64,000 nucleotides of DNA from Peribacillus simplex (lineage in GTDB: Bacteria > Bacillota > Bacilli > Bacillales > DSM-1321), in assembly GCF_030123325.1 (NCBI RefSeq), contig NZ_CP126106.1, forward strand, positions 4,368,001 through 4,432,000, given 5' to 3'. The notes under the pieces are model-generated. The model was not told where the DNA came from. It made no database searches and was given only the letters and a program-made list of their open reading frames with translations. The number at the start of each line of letters is the position of its first letter. Position 1 is the stretch's first letter. The translations under genes and the position numbers were made by a program. Shown piece by piece: positions 14,559 through 24,183 of this stretch.

Positions 14559-17500
14559 TTATATCATCAGGATTTCCCTGATATCCTCTTCTGTAAGGGC
14601 AGAATGAGACTTATCGCCAGGGTCGATGATTTCTTCAATAAGGTGTCTCTTTTTCTCTTGAAGTTCATTCATTTTTTCTTCGATTGTGCCGCGGGCAATA
14701 AGTTTGATGACTTGAACCTCATTCTTCTGCCCCATTCGATGGGCACGGTCCGCAGCTTGTTCTTCAACTGCCGGATTCCACCAAAGGTCATATAGAATGA
14801 CTGTATCGGCACCCGTCAGATTGAGACCCGTACCGCCCGCTTTCAATGAAATGAGGAATATATCCCGTTCTCCCGCATTAAACCGATTGCAGATTTCCAC
14901 ACGGTCCTTTGATGTAGTTTGTCCATCCAGGTAGAAAAAGGGTTGTCCTTTCATGGCCAAATCCCTGCCGATAATTTGAAGCATTTTTGTAAATTGCGAG
15001 AAAATCAGCACCCGTCTTCCAGAATGCTTCGATTCCTCGACAATTTGCATCAGTTGCTCATATTTTGCTGAACTGCCTTTATATCCGTCCACAAACAAAG
15101 CGGGGTGACAGCATATTTGCCGAAGCCGGGTCAAACCCGCGAGGATCCTGATCCGATTTTTCCGGAGGGTGTCCTTGTCCAGGTGTTTCAGCGTATCATG
15201 CCGCAGCTTCGCCAGATAGGCGCCGTACAGTTTCTTCTGATCAGGGAGCAGTTCCATCGATTCCAGCGACTCGATTTTTTCCGGCAGTTCCGCCAGTACG
15301 TCCTCTTTCATTCTCCGCAGCAAAAATGGACGGATCCTGCGGGAAATCTGCTTCCTTGAGAGGTTGCTGTACTCCTTTAGCCCCATGAATAGTTCAGGGA
15401 ATACGACGTGGAAAAGGGACCAGAGCTCTTCCAGTGAGTTCTCGATGGGCGTACCAGTCAATGCGAAGCGATGTGCCGCTTTTATCTTCTTGGCGGCTCG
15501 TGCCGTTTGTGTCACTGGGTTCTTAAAGGCCTGTGCTTCATCGAAAAATACCGTATGGAAGTCCTCTTTTCCAAACGACGTGATGTCTTTCCGGAGCAAT
15601 GGATAAGAGGTGATCACTACATCCACGTCCCCGACTTCCTTAAACAGCTTCGTCCTTTCCGTCTTGTCGCCATCCACGACGACTGCTTGGATATCAGGAG
15701 CGAATTTAGTGAATTCACTCAGCCAATTGTAGGTCAATGATGATGGGCAGACAATAAGCGCCGGAACCTTTTTCTTACGGATGTCAGGAAGCTCGGATAA
15801 AATGAACGTGATGCTTTGCAATGTTTTACCCAGCCCCATATCATCAGCAAGAATCCCGCCAAAACCGTATTGGGCAAGCATTTTCATCCATTTGTAGCCG
15901 TTTTTTTGATATTCGCGCAAGATCGGGTCCAGACTATTTGGAACCACGAACTCCAAGGCTCCCGGATTCCTGATGTTATCCAAAAACTGCCGGAAGGATT
16001 CTTCCATTGTGAATGTCTGGCTGTCATTAACGGAATCCAGGAGCTGCAGCCCTTTTACGATTGGCATGTTCAGCCTGCTTTCCCAGTCTACATCCTGTAC
16101 GGGCAGTGCATTCAGAAAACGATTGATTTCCTCGTATTCCCTTGTTTCAAGGGAAAGCAACGATCCATTCCTTAAACGATAGTATTTCCTTTTTTCTTCA
16201 AGCGCTGCTAAGACCTCACGTATTTGCTTATCTGGGATATCATCCATTTCAAATTTGAATTCGAGCCAATTAGTACGTTCCTTTTTAATTTTCACCCTAA
16301 TGCGCGGTGCAGCATTCCCACGGGAAATTCGGTTTCTTACAGCAGTCGTGGCATAGATTTGTACAAGCTTCTGGAGTTTCGGAACGATGTGGTACAAAAA
16401 CTCATACTCCAACTCTTCGTTATGCAAGAAATAGCCGCCGTCCGTCTTGGCAAACTGGCTATCCTCCATCAGCTTTAATATCTCCGCCTCCTTCTCTACA
16501 TCCCTTATAACTTTGGATTCCTGTTTTTCCAAAGGGTTGATCACGATATTTCCATATTGGAATTCCAGTCCGGCAAGCAGTCTGTTTTTCACGCGATCCA
16601 AGTATAATTTCGCAACCAGCGGTGTCTTCAAGAACAATTCGGTGATGGATCTTGCTATATGGACTTCACCGAGTCTTTTCAAACCTGGTACCACTTTGTC
16701 CATGAATAATTCCATCTGGTCATGATGGATTGGAATTTGATTCATCCCCGAATCCTCCATCATTTGCTTTAACTCTGAAAGGCGTTGGAAATCCTCATTT
16801 TCGAGCCGAACCAATTTCCCCTCAAATAAAACCAATGTGTATGCATTCATGACGATCATCTCATGCAGCCTTTTAATATTAAGTTGATAACCTTTGATGT
16901 CGCTTTCGGTAAAGTCAAACTGTAAAGGAAGCGGTCCTTTTGATAAACGAAAGCCATTGAATGCAAGGCCACCATAGGCAAGCTTCACCAATGGCGCCAC
17001 TTCAAGGATTGGGACAAGCCTTCGAAAAGAAGATGGAGGCAAAAGTAATAAGTGATTATCCAATATATATTCAGATTTATCCGTCAGGGCGTCAACATAG
17101 ACTTTTTCATCCGATATCACTGTAATGAGCTCCTGAATCACGTTATCATTTTCATTCTGAAAACAATGCAGCACCGGGTCATATATAAATGAAAGGGACA
17201 CTTGGGCAGGCTTTCCTTCTTTAACCCGCTTCAGGAAATCCCGGACATTCGCCACATTGAAAGAACCGATTTTCATTTCCAGTCCCAACATATATTGATC
17301 CGTTCCCATCCATACTGGTTTACATGTAAATTCTGCTTCAAGCATCATTCTTTTTTCAAAGTGGCGCTGATGGCCGCTTTTGCGTACAGGCTGATTATTG
17401 AAAAGGGTCAGCAAGCCTTCTGACAACTTCTTATTGGCTGAAGCATCAGAACTGTCTGCATTTACAGGGATCGTTCCATCTCGCTGATGGTCGTAAACCG

Positions 17501-17762
17501 ACAGCAGGACTGCTGCAATATGCTGGCAATCCCTTTGAAAGGAAGCTAGCGTAGGACAGCTGCATTTCGTCCGGAACCCCCCGACAGCATCCACTTCTAT
17601 CGTGACATGGAAGTCTTCCTTTCCTTTAACCGTTGCTTCACATCCAACAGGCAGGTAACTTTCAAATATCACTTTATTGGCACGATGAAAAGCTTCCCCT
17701 CTTTTGAAGGAGACGGCCCCACACATGTCTTTTATGATTTTTTGATTCAATTTGATATCCAA
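14559..17762 (-). CDS. SNF2-family DEAD/DEAH helicase with SWIM zinc finger (YwqA-like)
   Basis: A 1067-residue SNF2 ATPase. An N-terminal SWIM finger is visible (TKCSCP at about 66-70, then C79-x-H81). A long SNF2-associated region follows, then the ATPase core: Walker A DDMGLGKT near 640, DEAQ box FFDEAQAFKNP near 740, LTGTPIENSLEELW, and C-terminal motifs VLIFSQFTKM, DGQTTSKDR and AADRAHRMGQ. Such proteins move along DNA or remodel protein-DNA complexes; the bacterial role is poorly known. TTG start at 17762 with GGAAGGAGG about 7 bases upstream. Single gene with its own terminator. Confident on family. Confidence 0.93.
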   Translation of the reverse strand: MDIKLNQKIIKDMCGAVSFKRGEAFHRANKVIFESYLPVGCEATVKGKEDFHVTIEVDAVGGFRTKCSCPTLASFQRDCQHIAAVLLSVYDHQRDGTIPVNADSSDASANKKLSEGLLTLFNNQPVRKSGHQRHFEKRMMLEAEFTCKPVWMGTDQYMLGLEMKIGSFNVANVRDFLKRVKEGKPAQVSLSFIYDPVLHCFQNENDNVIQELITVISDEKVYVDALTDKSEYILDNHLLLLPPSSFRRLVPILEVAPLVKLAYGGLAFNGFRLSKGPLPLQFDFTESDIKGYQLNIKRLHEMIVMNAYTLVLFEGKLVRLENEDFQRLSELKQMMEDSGMNQIPIHHDQMELFMDKVVPGLKRLGEVHIARSITELFLKTPLVAKLYLDRVKNRLLAGLEFQYGNIVINPLEKQESKVIRDVEKEAEILKLMEDSQFAKTDGGYFLHNEELEYEFLYHIVPKLQKLVQIYATTAVRNRISRGNAAPRIRVKIKKERTNWLEFKFEMDDIPDKQIREVLAALEEKRKYYRLRNGSLLSLETREYEEINRFLNALPVQDVDWESRLNMPIVKGLQLLDSVNDSQTFTMEESFRQFLDNIRNPGALEFVVPNSLDPILREYQKNGYKWMKMLAQYGFGGILADDMGLGKTLQSITFILSELPDIRKKKVPALIVCPSSLTYNWLSEFTKFAPDIQAVVVDGDKTERTKLFKEVGDVDVVITSYPLLRKDITSFGKEDFHTVFFDEAQAFKNPVTQTARAAKKIKAAHRFALTGTPIENSLEELWSLFHVVFPELFMGLKEYSNLSRKQISRRIRPFLLRRMKEDVLAELPEKIESLESMELLPDQKKLYGAYLAKLRHDTLKHLDKDTLRKNRIRILAGLTRLRQICCHPALFVDGYKGSSAKYEQLMQIVEESKHSGRRVLIFSQFTKMLQIIGRDLAMKGQPFFYLDGQTTSKDRVEICNRFNAGERDIFLISLKAGGTGLNLTGADTVILYDLWWNPAVEEQAADRAHRMGQKNEVQVIKLIARGTIEEKMNELQEKKRHLIEEIIDPGDKSHSALTEEDIREILMI

Positions 17763-17881
17763 ATTGCCGTCCTCCTTCCGAGGTTTTTTGTTGAGTGATT
17801 TTACATTCCGCTGAAAAATAAGCTCATTTTATCATCATACTATGAAATGGGTTTATGGGGTTGTAAAAAAGCAAAAAGACA

Positions 17882-17900
17882 AACTCCCATATTCGGAGTT
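17882..17900 (-). terminator. Terminator of germinant receptor operon 2
   Basis: Arms AACTCC / GGAGTT with a 7-base loop, followed on the minus strand by TTGTCTTTTTGCTTTTTT. It ends the A-C-B-D operon. Confidence 0.65.
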
Positions 17901-17932
17901 CATCTCTATTTCAGCACCGGGAATTTGCAGCA

Positions 17933-18163
17933 TCATTGTTGTCCTTTCGTGTTGCCTTTCTTTTTTTTTCGATAAAAGAAGCTGAACAAAAGGAATACAA
18001 GAAGAATGAGAAACAGGGTAAATTCAGCGGGGTCCTTCACCAAAAATGGGTTAAAGGCATGCTTGATTGAATTATCCAAATCAAATCCCATTAATATATC
18101 CATACCTAAAGATATGACCAATAAAGGGGCTAGGATCAAAACTGTAATACCAAAGATTTTCAT
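17933..18163 (-). CDS. Small two-helix membrane protein, likely germinant receptor D subunit
   Basis: 76 residues with two clear membrane helices: residues 3-23 (IFGITVLILAPLLVISLG) and about 50-66 (FTLFLILLVFLLFSFFY), with a very basic tail (RKKKKGNTKGQQ). It directly follows a B subunit in a ger operon, 27 bases downstream. Small two-helix 'D' proteins of this size (GerKD, GerUD type) are known next to several receptor operons, where they modulate germinant response. The call rests on size, topology and position, not on sequence identity I can check. Confidence 0.6.
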   Translation of the reverse strand: MKIFGITVLILAPLLVISLGMDILMGFDLDNSIKHAFNPFLVKDPAEFTLFLILLVFLLFSFFYRKKKKGNTKGQQ

Positions 18164-18190
18164 TTCTCATCAATTCCACCTTTTAGGAAC

Positions 18191-19300
18191 TTATTTTGGT
18201 GCTTGTTTTCCTTTTTTTCGATTCTTAAAAAAGGCAATGATCAAGAGAAGCAATGGGATGATCACCTGAAATGGCAGATGGATGTAATTTGGTACGGCAC
18301 CTAGCCCTTCATAGATATGTTCCGTATAGCTGCTTGCTATAATGATCGAGATCAATAAAATGATCATGCCAACAGGGTAAGCAAGTCTGGAAGGCTGTTT
18401 AACATTGAAAACATTCGCCGTACCCGATACCGCTACATAAGTAAATACACATATCTTGATGAACCCGCCAATCATCAATAAAAACAAGAAGTACACATCG
18501 AGACGTTCAAGAAAGCCAGCGACCTCTATGGACTGAATGAGGGAAAGAAGAGGGTATTGCGAACGTGTTGTAAGGTCCACACCTAGTACAGCAATATTCA
18601 CGGCCATTATTACCGCGAGAAAAATGCCGCTTGTCGCCAAGCCCCCCATTCCAATTTTTTTCAATCGCTGAGGTTCTTTCAAATAAGGAAAAATCATTAA
18701 AAACACTATGAGCTCGCCAAATGGAAAGAATACCGTTTTGGTGAAACCCATTTTCAACATCTCTGTCCCGCTGATTTCAAAAATGGGTTTTAAGTTGTTT
18801 AAATGGATCATGCCTGAAGCAATAATCAGAAGCATGAAGGTCATTAAAAGTAAATTCTCCAGGACAAAGAATAGTTCCCCCGTCCTCGCCAATACTTCTA
18901 TCCCTTTACGGACCGTATACACCACGACTAAAATGAATGCAGCGTTCGCAACAAATAACGGAATATGAGGATAGGCAAAAGTAAGCAGTGTATCTCCGAA
19001 ATCCCTTAGCACCCTTGCAGAAAGATAGATGAAATAAAGGATGTATAGAAAAGCTACGATCCTGCCTAGAAAATTCCCCAATATTTGTTTTACAAACTCT
19101 GTTAACAGCTGATCAGGGTAGTATTGAAAAAGGCCATAATAAATGAAAAATAATAAAAATCCGCCTATCATCGCAATAAGGATGACTAGCCAGGCAGCCT
19201 GCTTGGCTTCACCTGCAAGCGGAACCAAAAGTGCGCTGCCCATTTCAAACAGGAAAATAAGGACGAACAGCTGGTAAGCGCTGATTTTTGCCTTTTCCAT
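18191..19300 (-). CDS. Spore germination receptor B subunit (GerAB/GerKB family)
   Basis: A 369-residue permease-like protein with about ten helices. The N-terminus KAKISAYQLFVLIFLFEMGS and later FGDTLLTFAYPHIPLFV and RTGELFFVLENLLLM blocks are standard for GerAB-family B subunits, the germinant-recognition subunit in the spore inner membrane. The ATG at 19300 has AAGGAAG about 12 bases upstream. It follows the C subunit by 21 bases; gene order A-C-B resembles the GerK operon. Quite different in sequence from the B subunit at 4.6 kb, so the two receptors probably sense different germinants. Confident on family. Confidence 0.9.
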   Translation of the reverse strand: MEKAKISAYQLFVLIFLFEMGSALLVPLAGEAKQAAWLVILIAMIGGFLLFFIYYGLFQYYPDQLLTEFVKQILGNFLGRIVAFLYILYFIYLSARVLRDFGDTLLTFAYPHIPLFVANAAFILVVVYTVRKGIEVLARTGELFFVLENLLLMTFMLLIIASGMIHLNNLKPIFEISGTEMLKMGFTKTVFFPFGELIVFLMIFPYLKEPQRLKKIGMGGLATSGIFLAVIMAVNIAVLGVDLTTRSQYPLLSLIQSIEVAGFLERLDVYFLFLLMIGGFIKICVFTYVAVSGTANVFNVKQPSRLAYPVGMIILLISIIIASSYTEHIYEGLGAVPNYIHLPFQVIIPLLLLIIAFFKNRKKGKQAPK

Positions 19301-19321
19301 GAGGATGCCACTTCCTTTCCA

Positions 19322-20545
19322 TTATTGATCATTCTTTTTTAAATTCGAAAGATATGGCTTATTACGTAATCCGGTACGGCGAATGAAAGTTTCTGCCTGC
19401 ACATCTACTTCCAGTTTAGGAAAAGAAACATCGTCCCAGTTCTTTTCGATTTTCTTCCATTCTTTAGGGTGGTTTTCGTGCATGATTTCACCAAAGCCAA
19501 AAATATCTGATTTATTTTTTTGTGCCCGAACGATCGCATCTTCCATCGTCTTCTTCAGGTCTTTCGCTAACTTCTTTTCAAGATCTATCAGAACATGCGT
19601 ATCGGTTAGATTTAAAGGAACATTCGCTTCGCGGATATCTCCTTCTGCACGGGCCTTTATAAATACCTTGGGTTTTCCATTTTCCATTTTCACCGAAATG
19701 CTGGTTTTTTGACGAATGACCTGATAGGTGATTGCGTCTTTTTTACCCTCCCAATCAAGGTTTGAATTGGTATTTTCGATCCTATCCAATACCCACATAG
19801 ATCCTATTGCCTTATCACCATCCAGCCAGTCAATCAATTTCCCATCTTTTAAAACACCTATTCCTGCTGCATTAGGGTTTGCTACAATATCCGAGGACAT
19901 GGTATTTTCCATTTTATCCTCTTTACCTGTGTTTCCTCTCACGGTAAAACCACTTATTATCGGTTCTTTCCCGGTACTAAGCAGATTCTTGATCACTTCT
20001 TGGAGATTGATGCTAATATTTTTCCCCTGGGTTTTTTCAGTGGTTTCAATCGTCTTAATGACTTTCTCAGCAGATACCTTATCGATTGCGGTTAACGCTT
20101 CGACAATATCCCTGGCTTTTACACCCCTGGCGATCACGATCCTCGTAGTTGCCCGGAATTCCGGTGAGCGCTCAAATGCATCGAAAATATTGTTGAGGCC
20201 CTCTTCTTTTGCTAGTTCCTCACCGATGACAACCAAGTTGGCATGGGCGAAATACATATCCCGCGAGATTTTAGTTGAAGCGATACTATCCAGTTCAAGC
20301 ACATTATCTCCGGTCGCCCTATAAATGGATATCGGTGGATTTGTTCCGCCGCCGCCCTGAAGAGCTCCCGCTACATTGCTTGGATTAATGATTTGGAACG
20401 TTCCCACTAACTTTCCTTCTTTATTTCTGTCGAGTCCAACCGCCGAGACGATGGCCATTTCGTTTAACTCTGTTTTATCCCAACAGCCTGAGGTGAATGT
20501 AGTACAGATCACCATCAAAGACAGAATTAGCTTTTTACGATTCAT
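19322..20545 (-). CDS. Spore germination receptor C subunit lipoprotein (GerAC/GerKC family)
   Basis: A 407-residue lipoprotein: signal peptide ending in lipobox FTSGC, followed by WDKTELNEMAIVSAVGLD, the hallmark GerAC motif after the lipid cysteine. Later blocks include RDMYFAHANLVVIGEELA and the long C-terminal domain. The ATG at 20543-20545 is chosen because AAAGGTGAAGG sits just upstream; the in-frame GTG three codons earlier is inside it. Overlaps the A-subunit stop by 11 bases, so coupled translation is likely. Part of the second receptor operon. Confidence 0.9.
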   Translation of the reverse strand: MNRKKLILSLMVICTTFTSGCWDKTELNEMAIVSAVGLDRNKEGKLVGTFQIINPSNVAGALQGGGGTNPPISIYRATGDNVLELDSIASTKISRDMYFAHANLVVIGEELAKEEGLNNIFDAFERSPEFRATTRIVIARGVKARDIVEALTAIDKVSAEKVIKTIETTEKTQGKNISINLQEVIKNLLSTGKEPIISGFTVRGNTGKEDKMENTMSSDIVANPNAAGIGVLKDGKLIDWLDGDKAIGSMWVLDRIENTNSNLDWEGKKDAITYQVIRQKTSISVKMENGKPKVFIKARAEGDIREANVPLNLTDTHVLIDLEKKLAKDLKKTMEDAIVRAQKNKSDIFGFGEIMHENHPKEWKKIEKNWDDVSFPKLEVDVQAETFIRRTGLRNKPYLSNLKKNDQ

Positions 20546-22175
20546 TGCCTTCACCTTTTTTCCCGTCAGAAGTTTTCATTCCACGCGATTCAGGAGGCAG
20601 GGGTCTTTGATTATCGCCTTCCCTTATCAGGTTATTTTCGTTGGATAATAATTTTGGCCTTTCCTTGAAAGCCCACATAGGTCTTCTGAAAAATGTGTCG
20701 CCCAGCCCTTCCGGATTCAGAGGGGCGAGCGGTGTCATATAAGGAACTCCAAGTGAACGCAGGCTGCATAAATGAACAATAAGGATGAAAAAGGCTAAAA
20801 TCATCCCATAAAAGCCTAAAGTGCCGGCACAAATGATGAATCCGAACCGCACAATGCGGGCAGAAATCGCTATGGAATAAGAAGGGGTTGCAAAACTGGC
20901 AATCGCCGTGATCGAGACGATGATGACCATTGCCGGCGATACGATACCAGCCTGGACAGCCGCTTGCCCGATGACCAATGCTCCGACAATGGACATGGTC
21001 GAACCAACAGCCTTTGGCATCCGAAGACTTGCTTCCCGTAATATTTCGAAGGTCATTTCCATGAGAAGCGCTTCAATGACGGCAGGCAAAGGAACCGTTT
21101 CCCTTTGGGCCGCTACGATGACCAGCAACTTCGTTGGGATCATTTCCTGATGAAAAGTCGTGGCTGCAACATAGACAGCCGGTCCGACAATAGAAATAAT
21201 GAAAACGATGATCCGTAAAAAACGTGTGGCTGAAGCAATGTCGAAGCGATTATAGTAGTCTTCGACAGATTGGAAAAACTGTACGAATAATGCCGGGGCT
21301 ATCAAGACGAAAGGCGATCCATTAACGAATATCGCCACTCTTCCTTCCAGAAGATTTCCTGCGACCATATCCGGTCTTTCTGTATGGTTAAGGGTTGGGA
21401 AGGGGGTCATGACCTGGTCTTCTATCAATTGTTCAATATATCCTGATTCAAGAATGCTATCGATGTTAATTCGATTTAAGCGCTTCTTGGCCTCCTCGAC
21501 AATCCCTTCTTTGACAATTCCATTTATATACATGATGGAAACGTCCGTTTTTGTCACCGTGCCAATTTTCATAGACTCTATCCATAAATCCGGGGTATTG
21601 ATGATCCGGCGTAACATGGCGATGTTCGTTCCATTCGATTCCGTAAACCCTTCTCTTGATCCCCGGACAGTCAAATGCGTGCTTGGCTCCTGAATCGAGC
21701 GCTTTTCTCCTCCTCTTGTACTGGCAACCAGGGCGATGTTTATTCCATCAACAAAAATGATGCTATCCCCTGATAATAATGACAAAAACAACTTTTCCCA
21801 ATCCTTGACGGTTTCTACACCCCCGAGGGAAACCACGTCTTCTGAGATTATATCCAATGCTTCATGTGGAAGCATTTTTTCTGCTAGATGAGGATTTTTC
21901 ATGATTGACTCAATTAAAAAGTCCGTAACGCTTGGATTATCAACCAGGCCTTGCACATACAAGATAGTTGTTTTCATCTCCGGATTTTGACCGATTTTCA
22001 ACGTTCGGATAATGATGTCCGGACTGTTTCCCGTCTTTTTCTTCACGATTTCCAGATTGGCAGAAATGGAACTTTCAATATAATCAGGCGTTTTGCTTTT
22101 GGATTGATTTTCATCTTCCTTTTTCTTTTCACGTTGTTGCTTCACTTGTCTCTTTTGTTTGAAAAAAGAAGCCAT
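20535..22175 (-). CDS. Spore germination receptor A subunit (GerAA/GerKA family)
   Basis: A 546-residue A subunit. A charged, Lys-rich N-terminal extension (KQKRQVKQQREKKKEDENQ) precedes the soluble domain with the family block VRGSREGFTESNGTNIAMLR, and a C-terminal membrane half containing LREASLRMPKAVGSTMSIVG. It is 52 residues longer than the A subunit at 5.7 kb, mostly at the N-terminus. ATG at 22173-22175 follows GAGG; the upstream in-frame ATG has no space for a ribosome binding site. First gene of the A-C-B-D operon; a sigma-G-like promoter is visible about 33 bases upstream. Confident. Confidence 0.92.
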   Translation of the reverse strand: MASFFKQKRQVKQQREKKKEDENQSKSKTPDYIESSISANLEIVKKKTGNSPDIIIRTLKIGQNPEMKTTILYVQGLVDNPSVTDFLIESIMKNPHLAEKMLPHEALDIISEDVVSLGGVETVKDWEKLFLSLLSGDSIIFVDGINIALVASTRGGEKRSIQEPSTHLTVRGSREGFTESNGTNIAMLRRIINTPDLWIESMKIGTVTKTDVSIMYINGIVKEGIVEEAKKRLNRINIDSILESGYIEQLIEDQVMTPFPTLNHTERPDMVAGNLLEGRVAIFVNGSPFVLIAPALFVQFFQSVEDYYNRFDIASATRFLRIIVFIISIVGPAVYVAATTFHQEMIPTKLLVIVAAQRETVPLPAVIEALLMEMTFEILREASLRMPKAVGSTMSIVGALVIGQAAVQAGIVSPAMVIIVSITAIASFATPSYSIAISARIVRFGFIICAGTLGFYGMILAFFILIVHLCSLRSLGVPYMTPLAPLNPEGLGDTFFRRPMWAFKERPKLLSNENNLIREGDNQRPLPPESRGMKTSDGKKGEGNES

Positions 22176-22207
22176 AGCACCGAACCTCATTCCTTTTTCG
22201 TTTCACT

Positions 22208-22237
22208 CATTTTGTCCAAAGCACTCCCCCTTTATTC
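22208..22237 (-). promoter_or_regulatory. Candidate sigma-G promoter of germinant receptor operon 2
   Basis: On the minus strand GAATA (22233-22237), an 18-base spacer, then CAAAATG (22208-22214). The -35 fits GHATR fully; the -10 matches CATNMTA at five of seven positions. Forespore sigma-G control is the rule for ger operons. Confidence 0.4.
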
Positions 22238-22265
22238 TGAGTTCAGCCACCTTCCTTCCATAAGA

Positions 22266-22290
22266 AAAGGCTGTCACAATGACAGCCTTT
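22266..22290 (-). terminator. Terminator of the DedA gene
   Basis: Perfect 11-bp arms AAAGGCTGTCA / TGACAGCCTTT with a 3-base loop, T-rich after the stem on the minus strand. It separates the DedA gene from ger operon 2. Confidence 0.82.
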
Positions 22291-22353
22291 GGTGTTATTT
22301 TAGTTATGTAATGAAAGTACCGGCTCGAACGGGCCCCATCAACTAAACTGAAA

Positions 22354-22965
22354 TTATACTTTGCCTTTATTCCTTCTAAAAATCAAAACAACGAAAATAA
22401 TGAATAGCAAGGCCAATATCGCATAAACGATATTTGAATAAATGTCCATATACCCTACAATATCTTCCCATGAAGATCCAACAGCTGCCCCGATATTCAC
22501 TAAGATGATGTTCCAAATCAATGTTCCGGATGTTGTGTAAAGCAGAAAGAGCCAAAAGCTCATATGGGACATGCCTGCCGGAATCGAAATCAGGCTTCTG
22601 ATCAGCGGAACCAATCTGCAGAAAAACACGGTCCATGAACCGTACTTGTCAAACCATGAATTCGCCTTATGGACGTCCGATACCGTTAACCTAAGAATAT
22701 GGCCCCATCTTTCCACGAACTTTTCAATGACCTTCACATCAAGAAGTAAACCAATTCCATAAAGGACGACTGCCCCTGCCACTGACCCTATTGTCGATGC
22801 GATCACGACGCCCATTATCGTCATGTTCGCTGTTGTCGTCATGAAACCGCCAAAAGTAAGAATGACCTCAGACGGGATCGGCGGGAAAATATTTTCCAAT
22901 GCTATCAAAAGAAAGATTCCCATATATCCAAAATCATTCATGAATTCCGTAATCCAGTTTTCCAT
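22354..22965 (-). CDS. DedA family membrane protein
   Basis: A 203-residue DedA/SNARE-associated-type protein. The signature ENIFPPIPSEVILTFGG (reentrant loop with the acidic residue) is near residue 25, and RLVPLIRSLISIPAGM, with the conserved arginines, lies near 118-133. Members act in membrane-lipid handling, some as undecaprenyl-phosphate or phospholipid flippases, and support proton-motive-force homeostasis and drug tolerance. TTAGGAG lies 9 bases before the ATG. It follows a PAP2 lipid phosphatase gene by 83 bases, a sensible partner for lipid carrier recycling. Family sure, exact lipid unknown. Confidence 0.88.
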   Translation of the reverse strand: MENWITEFMNDFGYMGIFLLIALENIFPPIPSEVILTFGGFMTTTANMTIMGVVIASTIGSVAGAVVLYGIGLLLDVKVIEKFVERWGHILRLTVSDVHKANSWFDKYGSWTVFFCRLVPLIRSLISIPAGMSHMSFWLFLLYTTSGTLIWNIILVNIGAAVGSSWEDIVGYMDIYSNIVYAILALLFIIFVVLIFRRNKGKV

Positions 22966-23048
22966 TTAATACGCTCCTAACTTTCTTGAATCAACAGCTG
23001 ACTTATTACCTGCCGGCTGCTTGTCTTGCAATATCCTTGCTCCCTTTA

Positions 23049-23699
23049 TTAACGACCTTTGTTCTTCCGCCGGTCTTGATACCTTTGGAAAAACCAAATG
23101 GAAATCGCAATCCAACACCCCCCCGCCAAATATCCGGCAATGATATCACTAGGATAATGGACCCCTAAATATATCCGGCTTATACCGATCGAGAGGATCA
23201 TCATCATGCTGAACAGAATCAATAGTATTCTTGCCCACCTAGCCGTTATGTGACGCCATAACAGAAACGTGAGAATACCGTATAAAGAGAATGCATTCAT
23301 GGCATGTCCACTAGGGAAACTGTACCCCCCTATTTCGATGAGCCGATGTAAATCGGGCCGGGCGCGTTGAAAGATTAGCTTAACCATCAAATTGAGAAGA
23401 GGTGAACCAACCATGACTGCAGTGAATAGGATTAGTTCCAGACGATGCTTCAAAACCGTATATAAGAAAAATAAAATGACCAAGGAAAGGATGATGATGG
23501 AACCGGTTGAACCTATGTAGGTAAAGAACTTCATGATGTCCGTCAGATGGGGAGATTCAATTCCCTGCACCAAGGAAATCACATCTTCATCAAATTTCAG
23601 GTATTCATTTGCACTTATGGTAAATGCCATGAAACTGAACCCGATTAAAGAAAGTGCACTAATTATAAAGGCAATGGTTAATTGCTGCTTTAATTTCAT
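23049..23699 (-). CDS. PAP2 family phosphatase, membrane bound
   Basis: A 216-residue protein with about six helices and the complete type-2 phosphatidic acid phosphatase motif set: KLIFQRARP (C1), FPSGHAMN (C2, with the catalytic-site histidine) and SRIYLGVHYPSDIIAGY (C3, nucleophile histidine). It likely dephosphorylates phosphatidylglycerol phosphate or undecaprenyl pyrophosphate at the outer face; I cannot tell which. AAAGGATG precedes the ATG. DedA lies just downstream on the same strand. Family sure. Confidence 0.9.
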   Translation of the reverse strand: MKLKQQLTIAFIISALSLIGFSFMAFTISANEYLKFDEDVISLVQGIESPHLTDIMKFFTYIGSTGSIIILSLVILFFLYTVLKHRLELILFTAVMVGSPLLNLMVKLIFQRARPDLHRLIEIGGYSFPSGHAMNAFSLYGILTFLLWRHITARWARILLILFSMMMILSIGISRIYLGVHYPSDIIAGYLAGGCWIAISIWFFQRYQDRRKNKGR

Positions 23700-23959
23700 A
23701 ATAACATCCTTTCACTTTTTAAAACCGTTTCATTTGGAAATTTCCATTTTATCATATCTTCTTCATTGCATGGTTAACGTAAATGCTTCATCGCCCGCCA
23801 ACCTAATTCGGGGAACATGCCTGGGCACAAAATTTGCTACTTTATCATACTACTCTATTCGTCATTGTCACCTCAACTTCAGGTTACTATAAGATTTCCT
23901 GTCGAACGTTTCAGGAAGTGGCAGGAACATATATGCCATGCGTCCCTGCTAAAAAAGAA
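23700..23959. other. Upstream region of PAP2 gene
   Basis: No gene seen. A TGGAAATTTCCA palindrome lies at about 23735 and the A+T-rich sequence around it could hold the promoter. Confidence 0.35.
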
Positions 23960-24136
23960 AAGGCTGTTTTCGCATACTTTGTTGCTATTTACCAAGTAAA
24001 GCGGTTGGTTGATTTCCCCTCCAGATGCTCGCTTTCCGCGGGGCGGGCGGTGAGCCTGCAGGAGTCTCGCACTTGCGCTCCAATCAACCTTAAATAGTAT
24101 AGTTATTAAAAACAACAATATTTTTCGAAAAGAGCC
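23960..24136. repeat. MITE-like dispersed element, copy 2 (177 bp, internally deleted)
   Basis: Same terminal inverted repeats as the copy at 14.3 kb (AAGGCTGTTTTCG left, CGAAAAGAGCC right) and the same core up to GGTGAGCCT, after which about 45 bases are missing before GCAGGAGTCTCGC. Both copies are in the same orientation. No coding capacity. Confidence 0.85.
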
Positions 24137-24141
24137 AAAGA

Positions 24142-24177
24142 AAAAAACCTTATGCAGGTTAGTGCACAAGGTTTTTT
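24142..24177 (-). terminator. Terminator of the P450 gene
   Basis: Arms AAAAAACCTT / AAGGTTTTTT with an inner TGCA/TGCA extension, directly after the P450 stop on the minus strand and ending in a T run. Confidence 0.75.
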
Positions 24178-24183
24178 CGTTTT

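Noticed and set aside
14066..14581. 171-codon ORF across the MITE-like element
   Set aside because: It starts inside the DUF2975 gene in antisense, crosses the terminal repeats and runs into the helicase end; no ribosome binding site and no family.
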